Below, one piece after another: positions 25,405-36,484 of a stretch of DNA of 64,000 nucleotides; positions within the stretch are counted from its first letter, which is position 1, and every line of letters begins with the position of its first letter. Both the position numbers and the translations under genes were made by a program. The notes beneath the pieces are model-generated. The model made no database searches. It was not told the origin of the DNA and saw only the letters and a program-made list of their open reading frames with translations. This DNA comes from Streptococcus halichoeri (lineage in GTDB: Bacteria; Bacillota; Bacilli; Lactobacillales; Streptococcaceae): assembly GCF_009870755.1 (NCBI RefSeq), contig NZ_WLZU01000002.1, forward strand, positions 1 through 64,000. The letters run 5' to 3'.

Positions 25405-25862
25405 ACAGGCCACATACGTAGCTTAGATGAGTAGGTCAAGAGGCGCAGACCAGTATGGGCAGGGCACGTGCGTACATCAACACTCGCAGGTCAAGATAAG
25501 CAGATCAGCACAAGTAAGCCACATAAGCAGAGCAAGATGAGCAAGTAGGCTAGGCCAAGAGGCACTCAGGTCACACCGGGCTACCTCTTGGCTTTTCATC
25601 TACTCAGCTGGTGAGCTTGTCCCCGTACAAGCAAAAAAGCACTGTCCATGGAAATGGAAACAGCACTGCTGGGTGGTTGAAGTCTGCTTAGAAAACTCGC
25701 CTCTTAGCAGAGGTGAGTTGTGTTACAAGGCTTGGCCGATTTTGGCTAAGGTCAATCAAGGGTGGGCTTGTCAAGCTGGCCTGTAGCTTAAGCTGGCAGC
25801 GGGACGCAGTTGTCCGGCGCCTGCTCACTCACTGAGAGAATAGGCCAAAGTAAGCTGGCGCT
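25405..25862. other. Intergenic region with two hairpins
   Basis: About 460 nt. A hairpin at about 25552-25590 (GGCCAAGAGG / CCTCTTGGC then TTTT) probably ends the hydrolase gene. A second at about 25635-25670 (imperfect AGCACTGT.../...ACAG pairing, T run on the minus strand) may end the aminoacyltransferase transcript. Otherwise low-complexity AGCA/AAGCAG-like sequence, no gene. Confidence 0.45.
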
Positions 25863-27080
25863 TTAGCTATTTTTTTGCCTGCGTAAGCTTTTTTGTTTCT
25901 TATAAAAGCTGTAGGCCTTTTTCCCAAATTTGTAAAGCCATTTGTTGCTTGGTAGATTGAACTCGCCGATGTATTCGTCAATGGTAGGCTTAAAAGATAG
26001 CTTGAAGGTTGATAAACCACCATCTAGTTTGCCTTCCACACCGCCCATATTGGCCCAGGTCAGGCCATTTTGATAACAGGTCTTGAAAATCTCTGTGTTT
26101 AAAAGATACTGGGGATAATAATGTTTAAACTGATTATTCATACCGGCATAAAGCAGCTCAATGCCGGTGGCAAATCGAATCCCCAAGACACCTGCAATGA
26201 CCAATTCATTAGGGTAGTGCTGGGCCAGCTCTGCTAATTCGGCTGCTTGCTTTTGTGTGGCTGTGATTTGCTGGTTGAGGTTTTTGATGCGATTTTTCTG
26301 ATGGTCTGGTGTTGCTGCCAAGTCATCTGTTAGTTGCTGTAAGCGGTCTTTTTGCTGCTTGAGCTGTTTGGCTATATCGATTTTGGCAAAGTAAAATTCG
26401 GCCTTATCACCGTAAATGGTCTTTATTTTGTTGAAATAGTCATAATTTCTGAGGTGAATCTGCTTGCGCTGTTCCGTTAGGGCAATTAAATCGGCAAAGA
26501 CTTGCACCTCATTGGCATGGCCTTGGCTAATGTCAACGCCTTTTTTACGAGCTGTTTTGATTAAGCGTTTCACATGCTTTTGGTAGTCTTCGATGCTTTC
26601 TGGTGTCAAGTGCTTATTGGCCTGAAAGCGGGGTTGCACGGTATCAGATAAATCAAAGGTCAAACCTGACCAAATGGCTCCGGTCTTTTCAATGCTAGCA
26701 ATCACTTGTTCGCAGGCTGCCACTTGCTTGGGATTTGTGCGATCAAAGAGCAGGCTAGGATCGCATTTTAATAGTAAAAAGCGTTCTTTTTTGGCATATT
26801 GTTGTAAGACACTAAAGACTTCTTGGACAAGGTCTTGGTTGCTATAATCAACCACTGGCCCTCTTGGTATATAGGCTACGCGAAAGTTCGCGGCAATGGT
26901 TCTAATCAAAACACAAGCACCGGCAACTAAGTCTTGATCTTGGTAAAAGGCAAGGTATTGAGATTGCCAATTATCCTTGACTTGCGACCATTTGCTGCCT
27001 TGTAGTAAATTGCCATAGGGATGTTGCTCTACAAACTGATCATATTCTGTTTTATCTATACTTACTGTATAAGTAATCAT
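25863..27080 (-). CDS. FemX/MurM-type peptidoglycan aminoacyltransferase
   Basis: 405 aa from ATG 27080 (GAGGAAAG upstream; an in-frame GTG at 27095 overlaps the ribosome site). FemAB family: two GNAT-like lobes (NLLQGSKWSQVKDNW, AYIPRGPVVDY, KRLIKTARKKGVDIS, and the C-terminal MGGVEGKLDGGLSTFKLSF) joined by a basic helical hairpin arm at about residues 225-300. Such enzymes add the first or later cross-bridge amino acids to lipid II from aminoacyl-tRNA. Only one such gene is here, so its position in the bridge is uncertain. Confidence 0.9.
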   Translation of the reverse strand: MITYTVSIDKTEYDQFVEQHPYGNLLQGSKWSQVKDNWQSQYLAFYQDQDLVAGACVLIRTIAANFRVAYIPRGPVVDYSNQDLVQEVFSVLQQYAKKERFLLLKCDPSLLFDRTNPKQVAACEQVIASIEKTGAIWSGLTFDLSDTVQPRFQANKHLTPESIEDYQKHVKRLIKTARKKGVDISQGHANEVQVFADLIALTEQRKQIHLRNYDYFNKIKTIYGDKAEFYFAKIDIAKQLKQQKDRLQQLTDDLAATPDHQKNRIKNLNQQITATQKQAAELAELAQHYPNELVIAGVLGIRFATGIELLYAGMNNQFKHYYPQYLLNTEIFKTCYQNGLTWANMGGVEGKLDGGLSTFKLSFKPTIDEYIGEFNLPSNKWLYKFGKKAYSFYKKQKSLRRQKNS

Positions 27081-27535
27081 TCTTTCTTTCCTCACTTAAG
27101 AGTCATTTTCTGTCACTGATGTGCTAAAAGATATTTTTGGCACTATTTTTTAAGCTTTTTTTAGCATAGGAAAAGGGGCTACTTTTGCTTCTAGGGCCCA
27201 TCATTATTAGTTGGCATAAAAGGCTCGGCTAGCCCTAAGGCCTAAAGTCGCTAGCTTTTGGCTTTTACAAGAGGAGGGTTAGTTTTTGGCTTGCTCGTTT
27301 GGGGCGATCACAAACTAAAAAAGTCCCTTATTTCCAGTTTATCAGCTTTTCTTGAATAGTCAAAACATTGCGCACCTCATTCATAAAAATCTAAGCTACT
27401 TGCCACAGCCGCACTCTGAACTGCCCGGCTCGCCATTTGCTTGGGCGCAAAGTCTAGACGGGCTTGGCACTAGCGATCTGTCAGCTGGGCGATTTGCGCT
27501 GCGCGCACGTGTGTGGAAGCGCTTACCCAAAACGC
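27081..27535. other. Intergenic region between femX-like gene and kdp terminator
   Basis: No supported gene. A plus-strand frame at 27352-27642 runs through the kdp terminator and into kdpC on the opposite strand and is not credible. A weak promoter for the aminoacyltransferase must lie near 27100-27180. Confidence 0.4.
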
Positions 27536-27572
27536 AAAAAAAGCATGCCCCTGCTATTTTGAGGGACATGCT
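27536..27572 (-). terminator. kdp operon terminator
   Basis: AGCATG-x-CCCT / AGGGGCATGCT arms followed on the minus strand by TTTTTTT; 40 nt after the kdpC stop. Confidence 0.85.
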
Positions 27573-27610
27573 GGCTCACGAGTCTGGGGTTTGGAAGGTT
27601 GATTCAGCTG

Positions 27611-28219
27611 TTATTTGGCCCGAGCTTCGAGCTCAAGGTTGACTGCTAAAACATTGACGCGTTCTTCTCCGATAAAGCCTAGCAGCTTTCCTTTGGTATG
27701 TTGAGCGATAATGCCTTTGAGAGTAGCTGTGGATAGGCCTGTTGTGCGCGCTAGACGCGGAATTTGTAAACTAGCACTTTGCGGACTGATCTCTGGGTCT
27801 AAGCCCGAACCTGAGCTTGTTACTAGATCAGCTGGCAAAGCTTCTTTGTGGATGGTTTTATTCTGACTTAGAAAGGCGTTTAAGTCATGTTGGACGCGGT
27901 TTTTTAAGGCTGGATTGCTTGGTGCTAAATTTTGTGAACCTGAAGCCACTTTAACGGTCTTAAGCTTTGCATTGTAGGTATTATAGTGGATTGCTGAGGG
28001 CCGGCCGTGCAGGAAACGATCCGATGAAAAGTCTTGGCCAATTAAAGCGGAACCGACTACCTTTCCCTGGTAGGTTATCTGGCTACCACGCGCCTGATGA
28101 GGAAAAATGACTTGCCCCACAGCTGTGACCACTACAGGGTAGATAAAACCACATATCAGGCCAAAGACTAAGGTGAGTAAGAAAGGGGTTTTGAGATGAC
28201 TGAACAATTTCTTGATCAT
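27611..28219 (-). CDS. kdpC: KdpC, K+-transporting ATPase subunit C
   Basis: 202 aa from ATG 28219 (AAAGGAA 9 nt upstream); a longer frame to 28297 lacks a ribosome site. One N-terminal membrane helix (FLLTLVFGLICGFIYPVVVT), then the periplasmic-type KdpC domain with ALIGQDFSSDRFLHGRPSAI, SSGSGLDPEISPQSA and GEERVNVLAVN. It stabilises the KdpFABC complex. A 228-nt gap to kdpB is unusually long for this operon. Confidence 0.95.
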   Translation of the reverse strand: MIKKLFSHLKTPFLLTLVFGLICGFIYPVVVTAVGQVIFPHQARGSQITYQGKVVGSALIGQDFSSDRFLHGRPSAIHYNTYNAKLKTVKVASGSQNLAPSNPALKNRVQHDLNAFLSQNKTIHKEALPADLVTSSGSGLDPEISPQSASLQIPRLARTTGLSTATLKGIIAQHTKGKLLGFIGEERVNVLAVNLELEARAK

Positions 28220-28447
28220 GTTGATGAATTCCTTTCGTGACATCCTTGACCCACAGTTTGCGCCAAGGATTTTTTTAAATAAGGTAGCAAATAGCATAGC
28301 ACTTAGCTAAAGCCTGCTGTGATGAGCTAAAGAGCTTTGGCGACATCGCCTTAACTTTTTTTGAGTTAAGACAAAAATATCTCAAAAGCTCGCAGCAAAG
28401 GTGACATCCTCCTCACCAAGTAAACCATTGCACCAAGTAGGGGATGC

Positions 28448-30514
28448 CTAACCTAGCAACAAAGGCAAAAAGAGTGTAAGGATAAGATCAATTAGCTTGA
28501 TTCCAACAAATGGTAGTACAATGCCACCTAATCCATAAATGAGCATATTATGGGTGAGTAATTTCTCTGAGCCTTGTGGCTTATAGGCTACTCCTGTCAT
28601 AGCTACGGGAATCAGCAAGGGAATAATAATGGCGTTAAAAATCAATGCTGATAAGATGGCACTTGCTGGAGTAGCTAAGTGCATAATATTAAGCACTTGG
28701 ATCTGGGGAATCGCCGTCATAAAAATAGCTGGGATAATGGCAAAATATTTTGCCACATCATTAGCAATGGAAAAAGTCGTTAGGGCCCCGCGGGTCATTA
28801 ATAATTGCTTGCCAATTTCTACAATATCAAGAATTTTAGTCGGATCACTATCTAAATCAACCATATTGGCTGCTTCTTTAGCAGCTGTGGTACCTGAATT
28901 CATAGCAATGCCTACATCTGCTTGGGCCAAAGCTGGGGCATCATTGGTGCCATCACCTGTCATGGCCACGACTTTTCCCAATTGCTGCTCTCTTTTGATG
29001 GCTTTTATCTTGTCTTTAGGTTTACATTCAGCAATAAAGGTATCAACACCAGCCTCTTGGGCAATAGTGGCTGCTGTAAGGGGGTTATCACCTGTACACA
29101 TGATGGTTTTAATCCCCATTTCCCGTAGTTGTGCAAAGCGCTGAACTAAGCCGGGTTTAATCGTGTCTTTTAAGTAAATAACGCCTAAGATGCTTCTATC
29201 ATCAGCAACCACGAGTGGCGTTCCGCCTTCTGAGGAGATTTCTTCTGTGATGGTCTTAAGATCTGCTGGGACCAGGCCTTGCTTGGCTTTTACATGAGCG
29301 ATAATGGCATCGCTGGCCCCCTTTCTAATCATGCGCCCAGAGGCAAAATCAAGGCCGCTCATGCGGGTCTGGGCTGTAAAGTCGACAAAGGCCATGTCAG
29401 GTGTGACAGCAGGCAGGGCCAAGCCTTGCTCTTTGGCAAGCTTGAGGATGGACTTGCCTTCTGGGGTTTCATCTTGCAGGGAACTCAGCATGGCCACTTC
29501 CATTAAGGTGACGTGTGATATCCCAGCTACCGGCACAAAGCGAGCTGCCATGCGATTACCAAATGTAATGGTGCCCGTTTTGTCCAAAATCATGGTATCA
29601 ACATCGCCACTGGCTTCGACAGCTTTTCCCGACATGGCAATGACATTAAAGCGGGTGACCCGGTCCATGCCAGCTATCCCAATAGCGGATAAAAGTCCGC
29701 CAATCGTTGTTGGAATTAAGCAAACACTCAAGGCAATTAGAGTTGACACATCAATACTAATATGCAAAAAACGCGCTATGGGATACAAGGTTATAATGAC
29801 AATGAGGAAAATGATCGTTAGACTCACTAGCAAGGTGCTCAAGGCAATCTCATTAGGTGTTTTTTGTCTAGAAGCACCTTCTACTAACGCAATCATTTTA
29901 TCAAGAAAAGACTCTCCCGCATTTGAAGTGATTTTGATTTTTAGCCAATCACTGGCTAGGCTCGTGCCTCCTGTGACAAAGGCAAAATCACCACCGGATT
30001 CTTTAACAACTGGCGCTGATTCTCCTGTTATCGCCGATTCATCCACAGAAGCAATTCCTTCGATGACTTCACCATCACTAGGAATCAATTCGCCAACCTT
30101 AACAAGGACAATATCGCCTTTTTTTAGCTCAGCGGCATCAATCATTTCTTCTTGCCAGGTGTTACTTGTTTTTTCTTGTCGTAGACGGCGCGCTGTCATG
30201 GCTTGCTGGGTCTTTTTGAGACTCTCTGCCTGCGCCTTTCCTCGGCCTTCAGCAATGGATTCAGCAAAATTAGCAAAGAGCAGGGTGACAAACAAAATCA
30301 TCGCAACGAGACCATTATAGGTACGGTTACTCTGATCACCTTGGTAAAAGACATTAGGGACCAAAACGAGCAGCAAGGTAATCACAAAGCCGACTTCTAC
30401 AACAAACATGACAGGATTTTTAATCATGTAGGTGGGATTAAGCTTCATGAAAGCACCTTTTAGAGAACTTTTCACAATTGCTTGCGTTAAAAAATGCTTT
30501 TTCTTGGGAATCAT
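28448..30514 (-). CDS. kdpB: KdpB, P-type ATPase subunit
   Basis: 688 aa from ATG 30514 (GAGG 6 nt upstream). Phosphorylation motif DKTGTIT, TGES loop ([11 protein letters not shown]), hinge [18 protein letters not shown], nucleotide domain [19 protein letters not shown]. Seven membrane helices. It hydrolyses ATP to drive K+ uptake through KdpA. The start lies just past the kdpA stop (30523). Confidence 0.97.
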   Translation of the reverse strand: MIPKKKHFLTQAIVKSSLKGAFMKLNPTYMIKNPVMFVVEVGFVITLLLVLVPNVFYQGDQSNRTYNGLVAMILFVTLLFANFAESIAEGRGKAQAESLKKTQQAMTARRLRQEKTSNTWQEEMIDAAELKKGDIVLVKVGELIPSDGEVIEGIASVDESAITGESAPVVKESGGDFAFVTGGTSLASDWLKIKITSNAGESFLDKMIALVEGASRQKTPNEIALSTLLVSLTIIFLIVIITLYPIARFLHISIDVSTLIALSVCLIPTTIGGLLSAIGIAGMDRVTRFNVIAMSGKAVEASGDVDTMILDKTGTITFGNRMAARFVPVAGISHVTLMEVAMLSSLQDETPEGKSILKLAKEQGLALPAVTPDMAFVDFTAQTRMSGLDFASGRMIRKGASDAIIAHVKAKQGLVPADLKTITEEISSEGGTPLVVADDRSILGVIYLKDTIKPGLVQRFAQLREMGIKTIMCTGDNPLTAATIAQEAGVDTFIAECKPKDKIKAIKREQQLGKVVAMTGDGTNDAPALAQADVGIAMNSGTTAAKEAANMVDLDSDPTKILDIVEIGKQLLMTRGALTTFSIANDVAKYFAIIPAIFMTAIPQIQVLNIMHLATPASAILSALIFNAIIIPLLIPVAMTGVAYKPQGSEKLLTHNMLIYGLGGIVLPFVGIKLIDLILTLFLPLLLG

Positions 30515-30522
30515 TGTAAACC

Positions 30523-32259
30523 TCACATTGTCAAATAATCAGCCAAGGGACCAAGGACAAGCACAGGTAAGAAGGTGAGCGCTGAAATAATCAGTACCAT
30601 CACCAATAACACACCCGTAAAGGTCCAGGTATCGGTTTTCAAGGTGCCTACAGAGTCATTGACGGGCTGTTTCATCATCAAAGATCCGGCAATAGCTAGC
30701 TGAATAATCACAGTAGCATAGCGCCCGAAAAACATGGCTAGGCCGGTTGAAATATTCCAAAAAAGGGTATTATCTTTTAAGCCTTCAAAGCCTGAGCCGT
30801 TATTAGCTGAAGCTGAGGCAAATTGATAAACGACCTGAGACAGGCCATGAAAGCCAGGATTGCTAATACCGGCTATTCCTGCTGGTACAGACAGAGCTAA
30901 GGCAGAAAAGCCAAGGATAATGAGGGGATGAATGATAATGCCTAGGGCAATTAAGGTCATTTCCTTACCCTCGATTTTCTTACCGAGGTAAACTGGCGTT
31001 CGGCCGATCATGAGACCGCAGATAAATACGGTCAAAAGGACATATAAAATCATATTCATCAGGCCAACGCCCTTGCCGCCAAAGATGACATTTAGCATCA
31101 TGTTGATCAGGGCGACACCCCCACCTAGTGGGGTTAAGGTATCATGCATATTATTAACAGCCCCAGTGGTAAAGGCAGTGGTCACCTCGGTAAACAGACC
31201 AGACATGGGCACACCAAAGCGAACTTCCTTGCCTTCCATGCTGCCCATCAGCTGGTTGAGACCCAGTTGCTTAAACAAGGGATTACCCTGACTTTCTGAC
31301 CAGAGAATCAGCAATAAGCCCGCAAGAAATAACAGTGTCATCACACCACATAAAGGTCTGGCTTGTTTGCCCAGCTGCCAGAGACGGTGCTTGATAGGCC
31401 TTGGTTTTAGGGCCAAAGGCGGAGCTGCTTCGCTTTTTTCATCAGCAACCATATAGCCAAAGGCAACTAAGGTCGCCCCTGGTAAAAGCATCATGGATAA
31501 AATGTCAATCATGTTAGTGATGACATTAGGATTTTCAAAAGGTGCGGCCGAATTAGCGGCAAAAAAACCTCCACCATTGGTGCCCAAATGCTTGATGATT
31601 TCAAAAGAGGCGACCGGCCCAAGGGCGATGGTTTGGAATTTCCCTTCTAGCGTGGTGATCTGCAGCTGATGCATAAAAGTTTGCGGTACCCCTTGGGAAA
31701 TAAGGACGAGCGACCCTATGAGCGAAAGGGGCAAAAGCAGCCTAGTAATGATGCGCACCAGGTCAACGTAAGCATTTCCCATGTCCTGGTATTTGCCAGA
31801 TAGACCTCTGATAAAGGCCATGGCGGCCGCAAAGCCTGAGGCAGCCGAGGTAAACATCATAAAGGTAATCACCAGCATCTGACTCAGATAAGATAAATCT
31901 GTCTCACCTGCATAGTCTTGCAGATTTGTATTGGTGATAAACGAAATGACCGTATTAAAACTAAGGTCTGGCGCCAAGTTACCAGCTTGATTTGGGTTTA
32001 AAAAAAGCCAAGCCTGAGTTCGTAACAAGACATATGCGAGCAAAGCCATAACAGCATTGGTCAAGACTAGTGCCATAGCATATTGCTTCCAAGTCATACC
32101 GCGCCGCCTTAAGCCAATACACTTGTAAATCCAGTTATCAATCGGATCCATGATAGGGTCTAAAAAGGTTTTTTGCGCGGTAGCTAGCTGATAAAGGTAT
32201 TTGCCAGTTGGCAGCATGAGCAGGGCTGCGACTGCTAAGACGACAATAATCTGTAACAT
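30523..32259 (-). CDS. kdpA: KdpA, K+-channel-like subunit
   Basis: 578 aa. Contains the four SKT-type pore repeats (for example [28 protein letters not shown] and ANNGSGFEG), which form the selectivity filter. About 10 membrane helices. Preceded by GGGAATGGGAG; first large gene after kdpF. Confidence 0.97.
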   Translation of the reverse strand: MLQIIVVLAVAALLMLPTGKYLYQLATAQKTFLDPIMDPIDNWIYKCIGLRRRGMTWKQYAMALVLTNAVMALLAYVLLRTQAWLFLNPNQAGNLAPDLSFNTVISFITNTNLQDYAGETDLSYLSQMLVITFMMFTSAASGFAAAMAFIRGLSGKYQDMGNAYVDLVRIITRLLLPLSLIGSLVLISQGVPQTFMHQLQITTLEGKFQTIALGPVASFEIIKHLGTNGGGFFAANSAAPFENPNVITNMIDILSMMLLPGATLVAFGYMVADEKSEAAPPLALKPRPIKHRLWQLGKQARPLCGVMTLLFLAGLLLILWSESQGNPLFKQLGLNQLMGSMEGKEVRFGVPMSGLFTEVTTAFTTGAVNNMHDTLTPLGGGVALINMMLNVIFGGKGVGLMNMILYVLLTVFICGLMIGRTPVYLGKKIEGKEMTLIALGIIIHPLIILGFSALALSVPAGIAGISNPGFHGLSQVVYQFASASANNGSGFEGLKDNTLFWNISTGLAMFFGRYATVIIQLAIAGSLMMKQPVNDSVGTLKTDTWTFTGVLLVMVLIISALTFLPVLVLGPLADYLTM

Positions 32260-32271
32260 CTCCCATTCCCC

Positions 32272-32349
32272 CTAAAATTTCTCTGGATGGAGCAGAGCAT
32301 AAAAGAGATAAGCAACTAATATGAAAACGATAAATCCTAAAATAAGCAT
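32272..32349 (-). CDS. kdpF: KdpF, small Kdp complex subunit
   Basis: 25 codons: MLILGFIVFILVAYLFYALL then HPEKF and stop. The single helix with a YLxYALxxPExF end is diagnostic for KdpF, a lipid-like stabiliser of KdpFABC. It lies 12 nt before kdpA. Confidence 0.88.
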   Translation of the reverse strand: MLILGFIVFILVAYLFYALLHPEKF

Positions 32350-32367
32350 TTCTGACAAAGCCTCTTT

Positions 32368-32463
32368 CTAATCTTCTTTAATATGTTGGTCGCACCAGTC
32401 AATCAAAATCAGCATGGTGCTAACACAGCCGATAAAAGCTAACACCAACAAACTATCTAACAT
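32368..32463 (-). CDS. 31-aa membrane peptide heading the kdpFABC operon
   Basis: Reads MLDSLLVLAFIGCVSTMLIL then IDWCDQHIKED and stop, a single membrane helix with a charged cytosolic tail. A near-perfect ribosome site (AAAGGAGGTG) lies 6-7 nt upstream, better than that of kdpF, so it is very likely translated. It is the first ORF of the operon. I know no name for it; an accessory subunit or leader-peptide role is possible. Confidence 0.7.
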   Translation of the reverse strand: MLDSLLVLAFIGCVSTMLILIDWCDQHIKED

Positions 32464-32887
32464 AAGCGACACCTCCTTTTAGTGTGCCATCATTCTAGCA
32501 CTAAACATCTAAATCTAGTGTAAAAATCAAGGAGACTATCTAAAGATAGTATAAAGATAAGGCTACTAAAAAAACCTGTGACCAGGCAAAGGACTGTGAC
32601 AGAGCACGCGCGCTCATCAGCAATTAGTCCCTCACCTGTCTACAGGTTAAGCCTTGGTTAAAAAAAGCTAGGCCCTGCTGTCTTGAGCTTTGTCACAGTC
32701 AAGACCCTCATGATACGTTTTTATGCAATAGCCAAGCACAGCCTTTTTGCTGCTTGCGCCAAAAAAGGCGCCTTAGCGCCTCAAAATTGTGAGCAGGCCA
32801 ACTCACCTCTAAAAATAGCTAACCCCCCTGCAGCAGAAGTGAACAAGCTGAGCTTTCAAGCAAAGGGCAAAATGGCAGGAAAAAAGT
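32464..32887. promoter_or_regulatory. kdpFABC promoter region with palindrome
   Basis: About 420 nt between kdpE and the operon. A palindrome ACTATC-TAAA-GATAGT lies at 32535-32550. On the minus strand TTTTTACACTAGATTTAG and a TAGAAT -10-like box follow. T-rich sequence here is a plausible KdpE site. The right part (32640-32880) shows nothing clear. Confidence 0.45.
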
Positions 32888-33601
32888 TTACGCTTCTAAT
32901 TTGACCATGCGGTAGCCAATGCCGATATGGGTTTGGATCAGCCTTGGGCTTTCTGGTCCTAGTTCGATCTTTTTGCGCAGCGTATTTACAAAAACACGTA
33001 AGGCTGAAAAATCCTCCTCATAGTAGCCCCAGATGGCCTTGACAATAAAACGATACGTCAAGACCCTATCAAGATTATCTGATAAGAGACAGAGCAGCTT
33101 GTATTCAATGGGAGTTAGATGAACGGCCTCGTCCTTAACAAAGACACTATTTGACGGGAAGTAAATGCGCAGCCAGCCATTCACAAACTCCGTTTGCTCA
33201 GCCTTAAGCTCACCTTGTTGTTGGCTAAATTGAAAGCGTCTAATGTTAGCTCTCACCCTGGCTAGCAGTTCGTCTGTACTAAAAGGCTTGGTCAGGTAGT
33301 CATCTGCTCCAGCATCAAGAGCTAAAATCTTCTCACTATCTTCTCCGCGAGCACTGACAATAATAATTGGCAATTGGGAAAAGCCACGGACCTTCTCAAT
33401 GATTGCTCGTCCGTCCATATCGGGTAAACCAAGGTCCAACACCAGCAAATCTGGCAATTGGGAAACAATGTGACGCAGGGCATCTTGACCCGTTTGTACA
33501 GCGACATACTGGTAGCCTGCAACTTCCATCGTCAGTGATAACAATTTACTGACTGAGGGGTCATCTTCACATATTAAAATGCTAATGTTATCCTTTATCA
33601 T
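32888..33601 (-). CDS. kdpE: KdpE, OmpR-type response regulator
   Basis: 237 aa from ATG 33601 (GGAGGTG 10 nt upstream, inside the kdpD end; an in-frame TTG at 33610 is less likely). Receiver domain with phospho-acceptor Asp in LLVLDLGLPDMDG, switch Lys in YLTKPF, and winged helix (HLTPIEYKLLCLL, ALRVFVNTLRKKIE). Activates kdpFABC under K+ limitation or osmotic stress with KdpD. Confidence 0.93.
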   Translation of the reverse strand: MIKDNISILICEDDPSVSKLLSLTMEVAGYQYVAVQTGQDALRHIVSQLPDLLVLDLGLPDMDGRAIIEKVRGFSQLPIIIVSARGEDSEKILALDAGADDYLTKPFSTDELLARVRANIRRFQFSQQQGELKAEQTEFVNGWLRIYFPSNSVFVKDEAVHLTPIEYKLLCLLSDNLDRVLTYRFIVKAIWGYYEEDFSALRVFVNTLRKKIELGPESPRLIQTHIGIGYRMVKLEA

Positions 33602-33602
33602 C

Positions 33603-36236
33603 TCAAACAATCACCTCCACTAAAGGTAGGGTAAACCCAATAATCACACCTTTTGGCTGGTTATCCCGGGCATAAATCACCCCACCATGGGCAGTGATGA
33701 TGCTCTTACATAGGGATAAGCCAATGCCAAGACCACGTTTAGCATCTACAGCTCTTTGGCCAGGCGTGTAAAAAAGTTCAAAAATCTTCTGCTTATCTGA
33801 GTCACTAATCCCAGGACCATCATCTGCCACCTCAACAACAATACTCTTAGCTCGGCGTTTTGTAGTTAGGGTAATGGCTGAGCCAGGAGGGGTGTATTTA
33901 ATGGCATTGTTAATAATATTAATCAAGACCTGGACCATCAAGGCACCATCCATCTTGGCCATGAGGAGTTCTTTGGACAAATGCACCTGAAAATGATGCT
34001 GGCTGACATGCCGATCAATATGTTTTAAGGCTTCTTCAACAATTTCTTCAAAAACATTGGTGCTTAAGGTTAACGCAACGTCACCATCTAACTTGGTAAT
34101 TGACAGCAGATTTTCCACAAGATTAATCAACCACATGGCGTCATCATAAATATAGGTGGCTAATTCGACCATTTGGGCTCTCTCTAAGGGATTTGCGGCC
34201 TCCATCATTAGGCGGGCCTGGCCGGAGATGCTTGTTAGGGGGGTGCGTAAATCATGGGAAATAGCCCTTAATAAATTTGCCCGCAGCTGCTCCTTTTGCA
34301 TTTTTAGTCTGATGCTTTGTTGCTCTTCGCGCAAGTTTTCTTTTTCTAAGGCTAGGGCGGCTTCGCCTAAAACAGCAAGAAGAACTGATTTTTCAAAAGC
34401 ATCAAGTGCTGGTTTACCTGCCATTAAAATCCCAATCACGGCAAAGACTTGGTCCTTTCCCTGAATAGAGAGGTACAGGTAGTGCGCAGCCGACAAGGTA
34501 TTGGTGGTTGCCCCAGCACGCTTATTATTATGCAAAACCCATTCGGCGACGCCGCGCTCTTTTTGCTGGTCATAACTCTGCAAAGTTTGCGTGGAGTGAC
34601 TGCTTGGAAAATAGCGAGCTTGGTTTAAGGTGCCCTGTGATACGGAATAGATAACAACATCACGCACAAGCAGTTTTTGGATCTGCACCGCTACTGCTTC
34701 TAGAATATCTGGCAAGTTAGCTGCCTTTGATAAGGCCTTGTTGGTTTGGAGCAAAAGCTCTGTACGGTAGGATTTTTCCGTCGAAATTCTGGCTTGTTCT
34801 TGCCCTCTATTGATCAGGCTAGAGGTGATTAAGCCAGCCATGAGCATAATCATAAAGGTAATCGGGTAGTTGGGGCTAAAAGCCTGAAAAGTGTAGTAGG
34901 GAAAGGTAAAGAAGTAGTTAAAGCAAAGCACAGATAGAATCGAAGAAATGACACTTGAGAGTTTCTCCTTAGTCCAAACAGCATTGATCTGCACACCTAA
35001 AATATAAATGGTTATGATGTTATCCACACTAAATTGCCAGTAGCGAAACAAAAGTCCAATGACTGTCACAACAATTAAGGAAATCAACGTTTTCCATAAA
35101 TCACTCATGGAAAACTGCCATCTAGAAAGTGAGCGTTTCCGGGCAGGCTTTAGACTATCGCCTACCTTTTTACCTCTGGCATTTGGAATCACAAAAATAT
35201 CCAGGTCAGGAGCGGCTTGGCTGAGAACCTCAACAAGATTCTCCTGCGGCCAAAACCTTCTGTCAATGCTCTTTCCGACCACTAGCTTGGTCACGTGGCT
35301 TACCTTGGCATAGTCAACAATCGCTTTTGAGACATTTTCGGCGTAGACTAGCGAGATATTAGCACCTAATTGCTCTGCTAACTCAAGATTCTGCTGGAGA
35401 TGGGTATCAGAGCTTGATTCAAGGCCTTCTTCGTCCAAACTGCCAACATATAAGGCTGTAAAATCCGCCATAAAAGCACTAGCCAGGCGCGAAGCAGCCC
35501 GAATCACGTGACGAGCATAAGGAGAGGACGACACACAAACTAAGACATGCTCTTTGGCAGTGATGCTTTTGTTGACGGTATCAGCTCGTATGACGCTTTG
35601 ATTAATCTGATCGGCCGTTTTACGTAGGGCAATCTCCCTTAGTGCAATTAGCTTTTCTTCTTTAAAAAAATGTTGCTTGGCACGATGAGCTTGACACTTG
35701 CCATAGATCTTTCCTTCATCTAACCGCTCTAGTAAATCTAAAGGGGCAATATCGACCAATTCAATCTTGTCTGCTTGATTAAAAATGGCATCAGGAATGC
35801 GTTCATTGACCTCAATTCCCGTAATGTTTTCAATCACGTCATTCAAACTATCAATATGCTGAACATTGACAGTAGTGTAAACGTCTATGCCGGCATGCAG
35901 CAGTTCCTTAATATCTTGGTACCTTTTTTTATTGCGCGATCCTGGACAATTGGTGTGGGCTAATTCATCCACGAGCAAAATATCTGGGTGCCGCTTGAGA
36001 GCGGCATCAATATCCAGCTCATGCAGGGTGATGCCTTTGTAGATCAAGCGTTTGGGCGGTAACTGCTCCAAACCATTTAACAATCTCATGGTTTCTGGAC
36101 GATCATGTGGCTCAATATAGCCTGAAACCACATCCAAGCCGGCCTTTTTGGCGGCGTGAGCACCTTCAAGCATGGCATAGGTCTTGCCAACACCGGCGGC
36201 ATAACCAAAATAAATTTTTAACTTTCCTGTGGACAT
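33603..36236 (-). CDS. kdpD: KdpD, K+-sensing histidine kinase
   Basis: 877 aa. N-terminal KdpD domain with Walker A-type GYAAGVGKTYAML and DELAHTNCPGS, then a universal-stress (Usp) domain, four membrane helices (about 395-490), a GAF-like segment, H-box SHDLRTPLTSISG, and N/G boxes (NIINNAIKYTPPG, GPGISDSDKQKIFE, GLGIGLSLCK). Usp-type KdpD proteins in Firmicutes often bind cyclic-di-AMP; that is family knowledge, not seen here. AAGGAG lies 5 nt before the ATG. Its stop is one nt before the kdpE start. Confidence 0.95.
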   Translation of the reverse strand: MSTGKLKIYFGYAAGVGKTYAMLEGAHAAKKAGLDVVSGYIEPHDRPETMRLLNGLEQLPPKRLIYKGITLHELDIDAALKRHPDILLVDELAHTNCPGSRNKKRYQDIKELLHAGIDVYTTVNVQHIDSLNDVIENITGIEVNERIPDAIFNQADKIELVDIAPLDLLERLDEGKIYGKCQAHRAKQHFFKEEKLIALREIALRKTADQINQSVIRADTVNKSITAKEHVLVCVSSSPYARHVIRAASRLASAFMADFTALYVGSLDEEGLESSSDTHLQQNLELAEQLGANISLVYAENVSKAIVDYAKVSHVTKLVVGKSIDRRFWPQENLVEVLSQAAPDLDIFVIPNARGKKVGDSLKPARKRSLSRWQFSMSDLWKTLISLIVVTVIGLLFRYWQFSVDNIITIYILGVQINAVWTKEKLSSVISSILSVLCFNYFFTFPYYTFQAFSPNYPITFMIMLMAGLITSSLINRGQEQARISTEKSYRTELLLQTNKALSKAANLPDILEAVAVQIQKLLVRDVVIYSVSQGTLNQARYFPSSHSTQTLQSYDQQKERGVAEWVLHNNKRAGATTNTLSAAHYLYLSIQGKDQVFAVIGILMAGKPALDAFEKSVLLAVLGEAALALEKENLREEQQSIRLKMQKEQLRANLLRAISHDLRTPLTSISGQARLMMEAANPLERAQMVELATYIYDDAMWLINLVENLLSITKLDGDVALTLSTNVFEEIVEEALKHIDRHVSQHHFQVHLSKELLMAKMDGALMVQVLINIINNAIKYTPPGSAITLTTKRRAKSIVVEVADDGPGISDSDKQKIFELFYTPGQRAVDAKRGLGIGLSLCKSIITAHGGVIYARDNQPKGVIIGFTLPLVEVIV

Positions 36237-36484
36237 GGCATCTCCTTAACACTTTTTAAGCACTGCTTATCCTGGCTATTTGTCGACTCTATTGTAGCAC
36301 GTTTTTCTTTTTTTCTGTAAATTCTCAGTGTTTTAGGTCCACATTCCTCACCACCTTCCCACCAAGAGCGACCTTAGAGGAGCTGACAAATGCCGCTGAG
36401 CAGGTTACAGCTATTTAGCATTTTTGTCAAACTTCCCCCCTACTCCACCTGATTAGCTTTGCTTTTCTTATCCGCCTGAACCAT

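Noticed and set aside
27352..27642. 96-codon plus-strand ORF
   Set aside because: It reads through the kdp terminator hairpin and into kdpC antisense, has no ribosome site and no family resemblance.
29304..30320. 338-codon ORF antisense to kdpB
   Set aside because: Kdp coding is certain on the other strand; the composition is that of an antisense shadow.
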